Below, piece by piece: positions 52,781 to 62,343 of a stretch of DNA of 64,000 nt. The notes beneath the pieces were generated by a model. It worked only from the letters and a program-made list of their open reading frames with translations. It ran no database searches and was not told the origin of the DNA. Origin of the DNA: Kroppenstedtia guangzhouensis (lineage in GTDB: Bacteria > Bacillota > Bacilli > Thermoactinomycetales > DSM-45169); NCBI RefSeq assembly GCF_014637345.1, contig NZ_BMEX01000008.1:62001-126000 (forward strand). Reading direction: 5' to 3'. The first letter of the stretch is position 1; each line of letters starts with the position of its first letter. Position numbers and translations under genes: made by a program.

Positions 52781-53869
52781 ATGCAATCCAAGGAGTATGC
52801 GCATTATACCTTTCTCACAAAAAAGCGCTCTGTTGTGGATCGAATCCGACAATCCGGCGGACGCATTCGGTATGTCAGCCGCCACAGCGGATTGATTGCG
52901 GCCCGCATTCCGAAGGCTGAGGCAATGCGCATTCTGAAGGGGCCCGATGTTCTTCTTTCTGAGGAAGAATGCCGGATTGCTCTTCCCAAACCGAAAGTGA
53001 CCCAGGTTCTTACCCGGAAACAATATGTGCAACAAATCCGTGCCGCAGGGCAGACCCTCACCTGGAACATCCGGCGGGTCTGGGGAGGCCCTCCTCTTTC
53101 CAGTGCCGGCAAGAAGGTTCGGGTGGGAGTAATCGATTCGGGAATTGACCTGAATCACCCGGATCTGGTATCCAACATCAGAGGAGGCGTCAATTTTGTC
53201 GTTCCGGGCCGCCCTCCAAAGGACGGAAATGGTCACGGCACCCATGTGGCAGGACTGATCGCGGCTCGCAACAATGGAATCGGAGTCGTGGGGGTAGCTC
53301 CTTCCGCCAGTCTCTATGCCATTAAAGTGCTGGATGATCAAGGCTTTGGTTCGGTTACGGATTTGATTCGGGGGATTGACTGGGGAATTGACCACGGGAT
53401 GCATATCCTCAACTTGAGCCTCAGCCTCTCCGGCCAAGCTCCCGCCGCCCTGACCCATGCGGTCCAGGCAGCGGCCCGGAAGGGCGTCTTGGTGATTACG
53501 GCGGCGGGAAATGGAGGCAATGCCCAAGGGACGGGAGACAGCGTGGAAATACCTGCCCGCCTCTCTTCCACCCTCGCCGTGGCCGCTCTCGACCGTCAGA
53601 ATCGTCGTGCTTCCTTTTCCGCGACGGGACCGTCCCTGAATCTGGCTGCACCTGGAGTGGACGTTCTTAGCACCTACAAGGATGATCATTATGCGATATT
53701 GAGTGGGACGTCCATGGCCGCTCCCCATGTCTCAGGAGTTGCAGCTTTTTTCAAACAGAGAGGGGGGACTGCTTCCGCTGTCCGCCGTCAACTTCTCGGG
53801 AGGGTGATCCACCTTGGTTCCCGCTGGTGGTTTGGGGCGGGTCTGGTTCAGGTGAAGGCGGGGAAATGA
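52781..53869 (+). CDS. S8 subtilisin-like serine protease, probably intracellular
   Basis: Protein of 362 aa. The catalytic triad is complete: Asp in VGVIDSGIDLNHPDL, His in NGHGTHVAGL, Ser in SGTSMAAPHVSG. An inhibitor-I9-like N-terminal region (residues ~1-85) precedes it. There is no signal peptide, which points to an intracellular or non-classically located enzyme. Confidence 0.88.
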   Translation: MQSKEYAHYTFLTKKRSVVDRIRQSGGRIRYVSRHSGLIAARIPKAEAMRILKGPDVLLSEEECRIALPKPKVTQVLTRKQYVQQIRAAGQTLTWNIRRVWGGPPLSSAGKKVRVGVIDSGIDLNHPDLVSNIRGGVNFVVPGRPPKDGNGHGTHVAGLIAARNNGIGVVGVAPSASLYAIKVLDDQGFGSVTDLIRGIDWGIDHGMHILNLSLSLSGQAPAALTHAVQAAARKGVLVITAAGNGGNAQGTGDSVEIPARLSSTLAVAALDRQNRRASFSATGPSLNLAAPGVDVLSTYKDDHYAILSGTSMAAPHVSGVAAFFKQRGGTASAVRRQLLGRVIHLGSRWWFGAGLVQVKAGK

Positions 53870-53944
53870 TACCGGTCCCCACATTAAAAGGTCTTTCTGT
53901 GATTTTGCCTGCCTCCGGGCGGTTTTTTGAGATAATGGTTGTCG

Positions 53945-53978
53945 ATGAAAAAGAGTCGTCTTTTGAGGACGACTCTCC
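53945..53978 (-). terminator. Terminator of the CNNM gene
   Basis: Minus strand AGAGTCGTC-ctcaaaa-GACGACTCT then TTTTC. Confidence 0.8.
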
Positions 53979-53986
53979 ATCACGAT

Positions 53987-55342
53987 TTATTCATTTTCCA
54001 TTGTCTCAGCAGGTGTGGTTTGTTCATCCGGCTTTGGCTCCACTCTGGACACCAGGAGTCTGCCCACACTGTGCTGATCGATTTCCTGCACTCGGAATCG
54101 AAAGTCTTTATGGAAAACTTCGTCCCCCACTTCCGGCACTTCGTTCAGCTGAGAGAAGATCCAACCACCAATGGTGTCATTGTCCGGATCTTCGATGTCA
54201 GTTCGAAAGTGTTCATTTACTTCTTCGATCAGGAGCCGGGCATCGATGGAGGTTTCATCACCGGTCTTCTGGAAAAAAGGCCGTTCATCGTCAAACTCAT
54301 CCTGAATCTCGCCAAAGATTTCCTCAATGATGTCCTCGGTGGTCACCAAGCCGGAAGTGCCGCCGTATTCATCGACCACTATGGCCATTTCCGACTTTTT
54401 CTTCTGTAACATCCGAAGGACATCCTTGATTTCCATTGTTTCCGGCACCCGAATTGCGGGGCGGCTCAAATCCTTCAGATCCGGGGTTTGGCCGCTGACC
54501 AATTGTTCATATACATGACGACTGTGAACGATGCCGATGATGTCATCCTTGTCTTCCCCGCACAGAGGAAATCGGGTATGGCGTGCAGCGAGTATGATGT
54601 TTAAATTCTCCTTGAAAGAATCCTCGCTGTACAAGCATTCCATATCCACTCGGGGTACCATCACTTCCCGGGCCACCCGGTCGGTGAATTCAAATACATT
54701 GTCAAAGAGGGAGAGTTCCGTCTGGTCGATATATCCGCCCTTATGACTTTGGGCGACCATCATGCGGATCTCCTCTTCAGTATGTGCCTGTTGCTGGTCT
54801 GGCTCCAGTTCGATCCCAATCCAAGTGAGGATCTTGTTGGCTGTACCGTTCAGGATCCAAATAAAAGGGAAAAAGGCTTTATAGAACCAATTGAGGGGGG
54901 TGGCTGTCCAAAGGGTTGTCCCCTCGGCCCGCCGGATTGCCAAGGATTTGGGAGCCATCTCACCCAGTACGATGTGAAGAAAAGTGATGATGGCAAAGGC
55001 GATGGCAAAGGACAGGGAGGAGATCAGCCAAGACGGCACTTGGAAAGGAAGCGCTTCCAGGGCGGGAGCCACAATCAAATGTGCGATTGCCGGTTCCCCG
55101 ACCCACCCCAGACCCAAGGAGGCCAAAGTGATCCCCAGTTGTGTGGCTGACAGGTAGGCATCCATATTGGCAACCACTTGTTGGGCAACCTTGGCCCGCA
55201 GGTTGCCTTCCGCTTGAAGTTGGGCAATCCGTGTAGCCCGCACTTTAACGATCGCAAACTCGGATGCGACGAAGAACCCGTTCAAGAAGACGAGAAAGAT
55301 CACCAGAAACATATTCCAGATGATCTCAAGAAATGATTCCAA
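53987..55342 (-). CDS. CNNM/CorC (hemolysin C-type) family transporter
   Basis: Protein of 451 aa: a DUF21 membrane domain with about four hydrophobic segments (FLVFLNGFFVASEFAIVKVR), two CBS domains (VMVPRVDMECLYSEDSF, MAIVVDEYGGTSGLVTTEDI) and a CorC_HlyC transporter-associated domain. Likely Mg2+ export or divalent metal homeostasis. Start is a TTG with AGGAGG upstream. Next to mgtE. Confidence 0.9.
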   Translation of the reverse strand: MESFLEIIWNMFLVIFLVFLNGFFVASEFAIVKVRATRIAQLQAEGNLRAKVAQQVVANMDAYLSATQLGITLASLGLGWVGEPAIAHLIVAPALEALPFQVPSWLISSLSFAIAFAIITFLHIVLGEMAPKSLAIRRAEGTTLWTATPLNWFYKAFFPFIWILNGTANKILTWIGIELEPDQQQAHTEEEIRMMVAQSHKGGYIDQTELSLFDNVFEFTDRVAREVMVPRVDMECLYSEDSFKENLNIILAARHTRFPLCGEDKDDIIGIVHSRHVYEQLVSGQTPDLKDLSRPAIRVPETMEIKDVLRMLQKKKSEMAIVVDEYGGTSGLVTTEDIIEEIFGEIQDEFDDERPFFQKTGDETSIDARLLIEEVNEHFRTDIEDPDNDTIGGWIFSQLNEVPEVGDEVFHKDFRFRVQEIDQHSVGRLLVSRVEPKPDEQTTPAETMENE

Positions 55343-55485
55343 GCGAGAGCGACCTCCTGATTTGAAGCGGTTTTTTTACGTGTCAATGATCAGTCTGTGC
55401 GTCGGTTCACGATTTTACTTTAACTATGACAAGGTTATCAAAAAGTTGGGGGTTTGTGTAGATGAACTTTCCCTCAATCCGGGAA

Positions 55486-55521
55486 ATAAAAAATGACCCC
55501 GTACCGTAATCGGGGTCATGG
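55486..55521 (-). terminator. Terminator of mgtE
   Basis: Minus strand ATGACCCCG, loop, CGGGGTCAT then TTTTTTATT. Confidence 0.85.
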
Positions 55522-56883
55522 GAACAGATAGTGGATGAACATGGTGGCAAATCCGAAATAGATCAAGAGAGAAAAGACATCGTTGATAGTGGTGATCAGA
55601 GGGCCAGAAGCGACGGTGGGGTCCACTTTCAGCAAATGGAGGATGAGGGGGATCGCAGTTCCACCCAGGGTTCCCAGGATCAGAGTGAACCACATGGAGA
55701 TTCCCACCACCAGGCCCAGACTCAAATCATAAAGCAGGGTCACCATGACCACAATCAGAAGAGTACATACGGTGGCGATGATGATTCCCACCAAGCCTTC
55801 CTGCTTCAGGATCTGTGTGTATTTGTCCCGGGTCAGCTGGCCGGAGCTTAAGCCCCGGATGATCAGGGCGAGGGACTGGGTACCGGTGTTGCCGGTCATA
55901 CCGGCGATCATTGGCATGAAAAAAGCGAGGGCGGCCACCTTGTTAATTGACTCTTCAAAAGTGCTGAGCAAGGTGGAGGTCAGCATGCCGATGAACAATA
56001 GCAGAATCAACCATGGAATTCGACGTCGCGCAGATGCAAAGGGATGGGTCAAAACATCCATTTCCGTCTGCCCGACGGCGGAGAGTTTGGAGATATCCTC
56101 ATGAGCTTCCTCAATCAGGACGTCCACCATATCATCAATGGTGATGATTCCAAGCAACCGATTTTCAACGTCCACCACCGGGAGCGCCAAAAAATCGTAG
56201 CGCTCGATCAGCCGGGCTACCACTTCTTGGTCCATGTCCGCAGTCACGGAGATGATCCGCTCAAACATCACCTCAACGACCGGTGTATCTGGCGGGGCGA
56301 TCAGGAGTTCCCGGAGGGAGACGACCCCCACCAGCCGGTCGTCGGCGTCGATGACATACACATAATAGACGGTCTCCGCCGTGGGCGCCTCTCTGCGCAA
56401 GTACTGGATAACCTCTTCCACCGTGTAGTAATTGTAGACACTGACGTATTCCATGGTCATCCGGCCGCCGGCAGTGTCTTCCGGATAATGGAGCAAGGCC
56501 CGGACTTTGTCCGCTTCATCCCGTTCCATGGATTTCAACAGAGTATTGACATTGGCCTCTTCCAGTTCCCCCATCAGGTCGGCCACTTCGTCGGAAGACA
56601 TCAGGTTTAGTACACGGGAAGTTTTTTCCGGTCCCAGGGTAGTCAGGATTTCCTGTTGCTCTTCGGTCTTCAATTCTTCCAACAGCAAGGCGATGTCCCC
56701 CGGATCCAGCATCCGGATGAAATGAGGACGGTAAACACGGGGCAACCGGAAGAAAATCTGGCCCAAATCATAGGGTTGGAGCTCTTCCAGCAAGGGACGG
56801 AGGAAGCGTTTCTCCCGTTTTTGGACCGCCACTTTGATCGCATCCAGGTCCACCTTTAACCGCCGCTCTTCCTGATCGGGCAT
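55516..56883 (-). CDS. mgtE: Magnesium transporter
   Basis: Protein of 455 aa. N domain (residues ~20-120), CBS pair (~130-255) and a C-terminal membrane domain with five segments containing MAGMTGNTGTQSLALIIRGL, the MgtE pore motif. It imports Mg2+, gated by the cytosolic domains. The ATG at 56883 has AAAGGAGG upstream. No M-box is visible. Confidence 0.95.
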   Translation of the reverse strand: MPDQEERRLKVDLDAIKVAVQKREKRFLRPLLEELQPYDLGQIFFRLPRVYRPHFIRMLDPGDIALLLEELKTEEQQEILTTLGPEKTSRVLNLMSSDEVADLMGELEEANVNTLLKSMERDEADKVRALLHYPEDTAGGRMTMEYVSVYNYYTVEEVIQYLRREAPTAETVYYVYVIDADDRLVGVVSLRELLIAPPDTPVVEVMFERIISVTADMDQEVVARLIERYDFLALPVVDVENRLLGIITIDDMVDVLIEEAHEDISKLSAVGQTEMDVLTHPFASARRRIPWLILLLFIGMLTSTLLSTFEESINKVAALAFFMPMIAGMTGNTGTQSLALIIRGLSSGQLTRDKYTQILKQEGLVGIIIATVCTLLIVVMVTLLYDLSLGLVVGISMWFTLILGTLGGTAIPLILHLLKVDPTVASGPLITTINDVFSLLIYFGFATMFIHYLFP

Positions 56884-57037
56884 CGTCTGTCTCCTCCTTT
56901 CTCCAAGGGAATCAAAAACCTTCATCATCATATCAGATCAAGGTGGGTTTGGAAACGACTACTGTACAGTCTCTATCTGTATATGACAAGTGGTTATCCC
57001 ATATAGATTACTATATGTGATGAAAGGAGGACTGGAC

Positions 57038-57346
57038 ATGAATTTTCCCCCGTTTCCATGGTCGGGAGTGCCGGTCTCCTTCCGTGACAGGGCAGACCTG
57101 CGATATGGAATTCCGATCCGGTCGCAGCCGGTCACATTCCCCTCGTCACCGGTCTGGGGATATCCGGGAGTCTCCACCTCTCCATCCTATGCCCCTTTCC
57201 AGGGGGTGTCACCTCCTGTCCCCCATCCCCATCTCCAAAACCGATCCCCCTCACCCAGTTTAACGAAGGAGGAAGAAGTGTCTCCGACATACCGGCCGCT
57301 CTGGGACTCCCCCGAATCACCGGAGTCTCCCTGGCTCCGGATTTAA
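57038..57346 (+). CDS. Small Pro/Ser-rich protein, possible spore coat component
   Basis: Protein of 102 aa rich in Pro, Ser, Tyr and Trp (NFPPFPWSGVPVSFRDRADL...), with no hydrophobic segment. The ATG has AAGGAGGA at 6 nt, which makes it a convincing gene despite low complexity. Its composition resembles the N-terminal half of the DUF2642 protein at 51900. Function unknown. Confidence 0.6.
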   Translation: MNFPPFPWSGVPVSFRDRADLRYGIPIRSQPVTFPSSPVWGYPGVSTSPSYAPFQGVSPPVPHPHLQNRSPSPSLTKEEEVSPTYRPLWDSPESPESPWLRI

Positions 57347-57437
57347 GTGTGTAAAAGCCCCGAGATGAGTATAACCTCAGGAGGAGCGGGATACTATCAT
57401 TGCCGGGAACGGCAGAATCGAGGAAGGAGGGGTTTTT

Positions 57438-57593
57438 ATGCGCATTCCCGAGATTGGGACACCACGCCGGGAGCCGGAAATCACCACTCCCCGGGAGCCG
57501 ATCACCACATCTCCGGAACAACCCGATCGCGGGGAACCCCCGGGGCGGGATCGTGAGCCTCAACGGGAACGTGAGCGACGGTTCAAGGCCTGA
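57438..57593 (+). CDS. Very small Pro/Arg/Glu-rich protein
   Basis: Fifty-one residues from the ATG at 57438 to TGA at 57591, with AAGGAGG 7 nt upstream. The product (MRIPEIGTPRREPEITTPRE...) has repeated PRREPEITTP/TPREPITTSP units and ends in an Arg-rich tail, and is probably disordered. It lies 90 bp after the previous small gene and before a terminator, so the two may form a unit. Confidence 0.55.
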   Translation: MRIPEIGTPRREPEITTPREPITTSPEQPDRGEPPGRDREPQRERERRFKA

Positions 57594-57604
57594 TCCCTTT
57601 TTTA

Positions 57605-57644
57605 TGAAAAGCCCTACACCGTAAATAGGTGCAGGGCTTTTCAA
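57605..57644. terminator. Bidirectional terminator
   Basis: GAAAAGCCCT, 17-nt loop, AGGGCTTTTC, between the small genes (+) and the PrcB lipoprotein (-). Confidence 0.85.
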
Positions 57645-58546
57645 TTGCGGATTTTTCCCCCGTCGGGAGGTGAAGATTCGGTCTGGACGTGAAAGGTGAA
57701 TTCCATGGGTTGATCTGGTTTGGCCAGTGAAAAAACGTGAACGGGATTGGTTAAAGCCGACAGGGTGACTGTATTTGGGGCGGGGACCGTTTCCCGTGCA
57801 TGGATATGGATCTCCCGGTCCTTTTGCTGAATGCTTTCCAAAGCGATCCCATATCCGCCGGAACGGCGTTGGCCGAGGGCAATGATCAGGTAGGTTTGAT
57901 CTTTGTGATGGATCACTGCTTTCCCGCCATGAAGACGGGAACGGAGTTCCTCCACCTTCTGTTTCACGACGTCCGGCAGTGCGGAAAGCCGGGGCTCCGG
58001 TTGGGCATCCAGCTTTAGGGTATTGGGGTCATCGACGGAAACCGCTTGGGAACCGGGATTTCTGGTGGAAGACCCCTTTGGCTTCCCTGTCTTTCGGATG
58101 TGATAATCGAATTTCACCTCTCTCTTGGGAGATACAAGGGAAATCACGATGCTTGGATAGGTGATGGCTTCGGTGGTGAAGGCATCTTGAGCCGGGGGAA
58201 CCTCCTCCGCGTGGATCCGGATTGTATTCCCCTTTCGGACGACTTCGTTGATCCGGATGGAATAGCCGCCGGTGGGTCGCTGACCCAGAGCGAGGATCAG
58301 GTAGGTTCTGTCACCGGAGTTGACTTCGGTGTGGGAAAATTGATCACCGGCGGTTTGCATCACCTCCACCTGTCGCTGTTTCACCTCGTCGGGCAGGCTG
58401 TTTTGGGATTCCTGCCGAAATTGAAGGGGTTCCCAGGATTTCCCCGAGCCCCCCCGGGCATCGTCGGAATGAAAAGGGGTGCCGCAACCGGCAGCGACCA
58501 AGGCGAACATCGTAAACATCAGAAGGGTCACCTTCCAGTTTCGCAT
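57641..58546 (-). CDS. Lipoprotein with two PrcB-like domains
   Basis: Protein of 301 aa. Lipobox VAAGC after a hydrophobic N-terminus. Two similar domains follow (residues ~75-150 and ~215-295), each with YLIxALGQRxxGGY.I......G..I.I.A.E..P and a closing beta region, the PrcB_C pattern. The duplication points to a secreted stabilising or inhibitory factor. No catalytic motif. Confidence 0.75.
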   Translation of the reverse strand: MRNWKVTLLMFTMFALVAAGCGTPFHSDDARGGSGKSWEPLQFRQESQNSLPDEVKQRQVEVMQTAGDQFSHTEVNSGDRTYLILALGQRPTGGYSIRINEVVRKGNTIRIHAEEVPPAQDAFTTEAITYPSIVISLVSPKREVKFDYHIRKTGKPKGSSTRNPGSQAVSVDDPNTLKLDAQPEPRLSALPDVVKQKVEELRSRLHGGKAVIHHKDQTYLIIALGQRRSGGYGIALESIQQKDREIHIHARETVPAPNTVTLSALTNPVHVFSLAKPDQPMEFTFHVQTESSPPDGGKIRN

Positions 58547-58727
58547 TTCTTCTGCCTCCCGTCAGAGTGGAATCACCTATTGGACGGGGCACAGAGATGA
58601 AAAGTTGCAAGAAATTTTCGAAGGGGACTTTCCAGCTCATTTTACCACAGAATGTCCAAAAGTGTCATGGAATCCCATCTATCTGCAAAAAATAGGGGTG
58701 GAAACTATGGACGCGGGAGGTGTCCCC

Positions 58728-60416
58728 ATGATTTTTCGAAGGGAATGCCCTCTGATTGTACAGGCAGACCGAACTGTATTGTTGGAAGTGGATCACCCCT
58801 CCTTTCAGCGGGTGCGGGATCAGCTTTCGGGCTTCGCCGAATTGGTCAAATCGCCGGACCTCCTCCATACATACCGGATCACCCCTCTTTCTCTGTGGAA
58901 TGCTGCCGCAGCCGGTACAGAGGCCGAGGAGATCATCTCTTTTCTGGAGGAAGAAAGCAAATTCGGTCTGCCGGCCTCCTTGAAAAAAGAAGTGGAGGAG
59001 ACCATGGCCCGATATGGTTTACTCAAGTTGGAGGCGGCGGATCAGGGGTTGATACTCTCTGTCAAAGATGCATCCCTGTTTCAAAGGTTGAAGGAGCTCT
59101 ACCCCGCAGAAGATCGGCTGGTTCCTTTGCCTGGACAACGTTTTCGGGTTCCCTCCCGTTTTCGGGGGTTGTTGAAGCGGGAGTTGATCCGATGGGGCTA
59201 TCCGGTGGAGGATGCGGCCGGTTACACAGGAGGGGAGGTTTTGGATGTTCGCCTGCGGGAACGGACTGCAAGTGAAGGAAAACCTTTTCATCTTCGGACA
59301 TACCAGAAACAGGCGGTGGAATGCTTTTACCGACAGGGCGATGCAACAGGGGGGAGTGGGGTGTTGGTTCTTCCCTGTGGGGCAGGTAAGACAGTGATCG
59401 GGACGGCCGTGATGGAAAAAGTGGGCCGGGCCACCTTGATCCTCACCCCCAATACCACTTCAGTTCGTCAGTGGATCCGGGAGTTGCTGGATAAGACCCA
59501 CCTTACGGAAGATGAGGTGGGGGAGTATACAGGGAAAACCAAAGAAGTCCGTCCAGTCACAGTGGCCACATATCAAATTTTGACAAATCGAGGCCGGGGA
59601 AAATCCTCTCTGAATCACATGAAATTGTTTGAGGAACGGGACTGGGGTTTGGTGATCTACGATGAAGTCCATCTGCTCCCGGCACCTGTTTTTCGTGCCA
59701 CCGCCGATATTCAGGCACGGCGGCGTCTAGGATTAACCGCCACTCTGGTTCGGGAAGACGGTCGGGAGGCCGATGTTTTTTCCTTGATCGGACCTAAAAA
59801 ATTTGAGGTGTCCTGGAGTGAGATGGAGGAGCGGGGGTGGATTGCCAAGGCTGTCTGCACTGAAATCCGGATATCGATGAATGACAGACAAAGGCGGGAA
59901 TATGAACGGGCCGCTCCCAAAAGCAAGTATCGGATTGCGGCGGAAAATCCGGAGAAATTATCGATATTGAAGGAAGTTTTGCAGCGACACCGGGAGGCGA
60001 GAGTTTTGGTGATTGGGCATTACCTTTCTCAATTAAGGGAAGCAGCTGCACGATTGAACGCTCCTCTGATTACGGGAGAAATGGCGGAGGGGGAGCGGGA
60101 AGAATTGTATGAACGGTTTCGCCGAGGGAAGGAGAGGGTATTGGTGGTTTCCAAGGTGGCCAATTTTGCTGTGGACCTCCCCGATGCTTCAGTGGCCATA
60201 CAACTTTCAGGAACCTTCGGTTCCCGCCAAGAGGAGGCCCAGAGACTGGGACGGATTCTCAGACCTAAAAAAGAAGAGAATGAAGCTTACTTTTACAGCA
60301 TTGTCTCCAGAGATACGTTGGATCAGGAATATGCCCGCAATCGTCAGCTGTTCCTGATGGAGCGGGGCTATCGCTATGCAGTCGCTGATGGGGAAACGTG
60401 GGGAAGATCCAGGTGA
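58728..60416 (+). CDS. XPB/Ssl2-type DNA helicase
   Basis: Protein of 562 aa. An XPB damage-recognition-like N-terminus precedes SF2 motifs: I CGAGKTVIG, II DEVH, III LTATLVREDGREADV (contains the XPB RED residues) and VI QRLGRILRP. The ATG at 58728 has GGGAGG at 7 nt. It is probably a DNA-repair helicase; it is coupled to the next gene. Confidence 0.9.
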   Translation: MIFRRECPLIVQADRTVLLEVDHPSFQRVRDQLSGFAELVKSPDLLHTYRITPLSLWNAAAAGTEAEEIISFLEEESKFGLPASLKKEVEETMARYGLLKLEAADQGLILSVKDASLFQRLKELYPAEDRLVPLPGQRFRVPSRFRGLLKRELIRWGYPVEDAAGYTGGEVLDVRLRERTASEGKPFHLRTYQKQAVECFYRQGDATGGSGVLVLPCGAGKTVIGTAVMEKVGRATLILTPNTTSVRQWIRELLDKTHLTEDEVGEYTGKTKEVRPVTVATYQILTNRGRGKSSLNHMKLFEERDWGLVIYDEVHLLPAPVFRATADIQARRRLGLTATLVREDGREADVFSLIGPKKFEVSWSEMEERGWIAKAVCTEIRISMNDRQRREYERAAPKSKYRIAAENPEKLSILKEVLQRHREARVLVIGHYLSQLREAAARLNAPLITGEMAEGEREELYERFRRGKERVLVVSKVANFAVDLPDASVAIQLSGTFGSRQEEAQRLGRILRPKKEENEAYFYSIVSRDTLDQEYARNRQLFLMERGYRYAVADGETWGRSR

Positions 60417-62263
60417 AACTGTCATTATCAGCTTGTGTGAAGGGGTTGTCGAAGGAAGTTTGCAAACAGATGGCGGATATTTACAGGTGTGATGCTGATC
60501 CGGACAGTTTGATCGATACCATACTGCAAAATTTGAAATCGGGGGAGTTTATACAAAGAGCCCATCCCTGGGAGCTGACGCTGATGCAGTTTCTCAGTTT
60601 CCACTGGGGGGATCGGGTGATTCCCGAAGAGAGGCTGTCGGAGCTGCTCCCTCTTTCTCCCTCCTGTTGCCGGGTCGCCATCGTGCTCTTGCGAAGAAAA
60701 GGTCTCCTGTTCCGTCTGCGCCAACATCGGCTGGGGTGGATGTATTGGTGTCCCCGGGATGTGCGGCGCTCCTTTCTCCAATCAAGGGTTCAGCTTCCTC
60801 CTCTCCCCGAGGAGAGGAGGGTGGAGGCGTCCCAAAGGTTTCGGGGGTTGTGGGATCCCCTGTTTCATTTTGCGGTTCTCCTCGAAGACGAAGGGCTGAA
60901 TTTGACCCGGGAAGGTACGGTTCCCCGGCGGGAGGAGCGAAAATTGGATGCGGAACTGGAGCTGGAAGAGAAGTGGCTCACTCATTCCCAGTGGGGGGAG
61001 GGTGTGGGCTCCCCTGCCATCCGGTTGGTCTCGGATTTCCTTCAAGCGTTGGACATTTTAAAAAAGGAGGGCAGGCAATGGAAGATTCAACGGGAGCCTT
61101 TCCGTCGGTGGTTGCAGAAGCCTTGGCCTGACCGGATCGCGGAATTATTCCGTTTGACCGAGGAACTGCTCCTGAAAGACCGCCCGGCTTGGGATGGACT
61201 TTGGTGGTGGATGGAGCGACATCTCACAGACTGGGTCTCCGCGAAGGAAATCTGTCTGGGCTGGTTATCGGAAATCGGGGGGGTTCCCCGCCCCGGTTTT
61301 GTGAAAGAGGTGGTGGAGCGCTGGTTGCATCCATTGGCCGTGATGGGATGGGTGGAAGCCCGGGCTGGAACCGAGGGGGAACAATGGAGGTGGACTTCGT
61401 GGATTCAACCGGGAGATGAAGTTCCCGTCATGAACGGCTATGTAAAACCGGATCTGGAGGTGCTTCTCCCTCCTTTCCCGCCCCTGACTCACCGTTTTTT
61501 GCTGGCTCAGTTTGCTGACTACATGGGAGGGGAGACCTTGCTCTCCTACGTGTTGAATCCGAAGTCTGTTCGGAGAGGAGCGGAGCGGGGGTTGTCGGCG
61601 GAGCGGATGTTGGACACCCTTCGGGAAATCTCTGGCGGTCCTGTTCCAGACCCGGTTACGGAAAATATTCGCCTGTGGGCCAAAGAAAACCGACCCTTGC
61701 TGAGGAAAGGATGGGTGCTGCAATTTCCTGTGGACGGCTCCGGCAAGGAAGAGATGGGGGAGGTACATTCCGGTCTGGAGCCTCTGTCCGAGGGGGTCTT
61801 TTTCCTCCCGGAGGCTCTGGTGAGTTCCGTCCGGAAACAGTTGGCGGAGGAAGGGCGTCCCCCACTGGAACTGGAAGAGATCCACTGGTGGTCTTCTCTT
61901 CCGGACACCCCTTCGCCAGAGAAGGCGAAAGAGTTGGAAGCGGCAACGGTGGAAAGCCGATTTCCTTCATTGGAAGAGGCAATCCCAGGATTTAACAAAT
62001 TGCCCAAGGTGTGGATTTCCGGGCTGCGGTCTTATCACCCTGGAACACTTCGCAACTTGTTGCGACAAGCTACGGATATGAAACTGGACCTGTTGATTCG
62101 TTCAGGAGAGAACCCTCCCGTCCGGTTCACTCCGCTCAAGATGTTTCAGAAGGAAGGATACTGGCACGTGACAGGCCGGGATGGGGATGGCTGTTCACGC
62201 AGATACACCTTGGAAGATTTCCGGGAAGTGCAGATCCTCACTCCTTGGCAGGAGGGTTTATAA
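60413..62263 (+). CDS. XPB-associated protein with a helicase-conserved (PF13625-type) domain
   Basis: Protein of 616 aa. Residues ~345-430 (VKPDLEVLLPPFPPLTHRFL, SVRRGAERGLSAERMLDTLR) match the XPB/Ssl2 helicase-conserved domain that in actinobacteria occurs in a protein encoded next to XPB. The rest is helical and Trp/Arg/Glu rich with no ATPase motif. The GTG at 60413 overlaps the XPB stop (GTGA), so they are a unit. Role inferred as XPB partner. Confidence 0.75.
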   Translation: MKLSLSACVKGLSKEVCKQMADIYRCDADPDSLIDTILQNLKSGEFIQRAHPWELTLMQFLSFHWGDRVIPEERLSELLPLSPSCCRVAIVLLRRKGLLFRLRQHRLGWMYWCPRDVRRSFLQSRVQLPPLPEERRVEASQRFRGLWDPLFHFAVLLEDEGLNLTREGTVPRREERKLDAELELEEKWLTHSQWGEGVGSPAIRLVSDFLQALDILKKEGRQWKIQREPFRRWLQKPWPDRIAELFRLTEELLLKDRPAWDGLWWWMERHLTDWVSAKEICLGWLSEIGGVPRPGFVKEVVERWLHPLAVMGWVEARAGTEGEQWRWTSWIQPGDEVPVMNGYVKPDLEVLLPPFPPLTHRFLLAQFADYMGGETLLSYVLNPKSVRRGAERGLSAERMLDTLREISGGPVPDPVTENIRLWAKENRPLLRKGWVLQFPVDGSGKEEMGEVHSGLEPLSEGVFFLPEALVSSVRKQLAEEGRPPLELEEIHWWSSLPDTPSPEKAKELEAATVESRFPSLEEAIPGFNKLPKVWISGLRSYHPGTLRNLLRQATDMKLDLLIRSGENPPVRFTPLKMFQKEGYWHVTGRDGDGCSRRYTLEDFREVQILTPWQEGL

Positions 62264-62343
62264 ACTGTTCTTCTCAGATGGAGTGGGTAACCTTTCTTGT
62301 TTTTCCCTTCGGTATGTTATGATGGAAACTGGAGGGATTTGAA

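Noticed and set aside
56884-57037. An M-box riboswitch before mgtE
   Set aside because: The interval is too short and shows no matching conserved segments.
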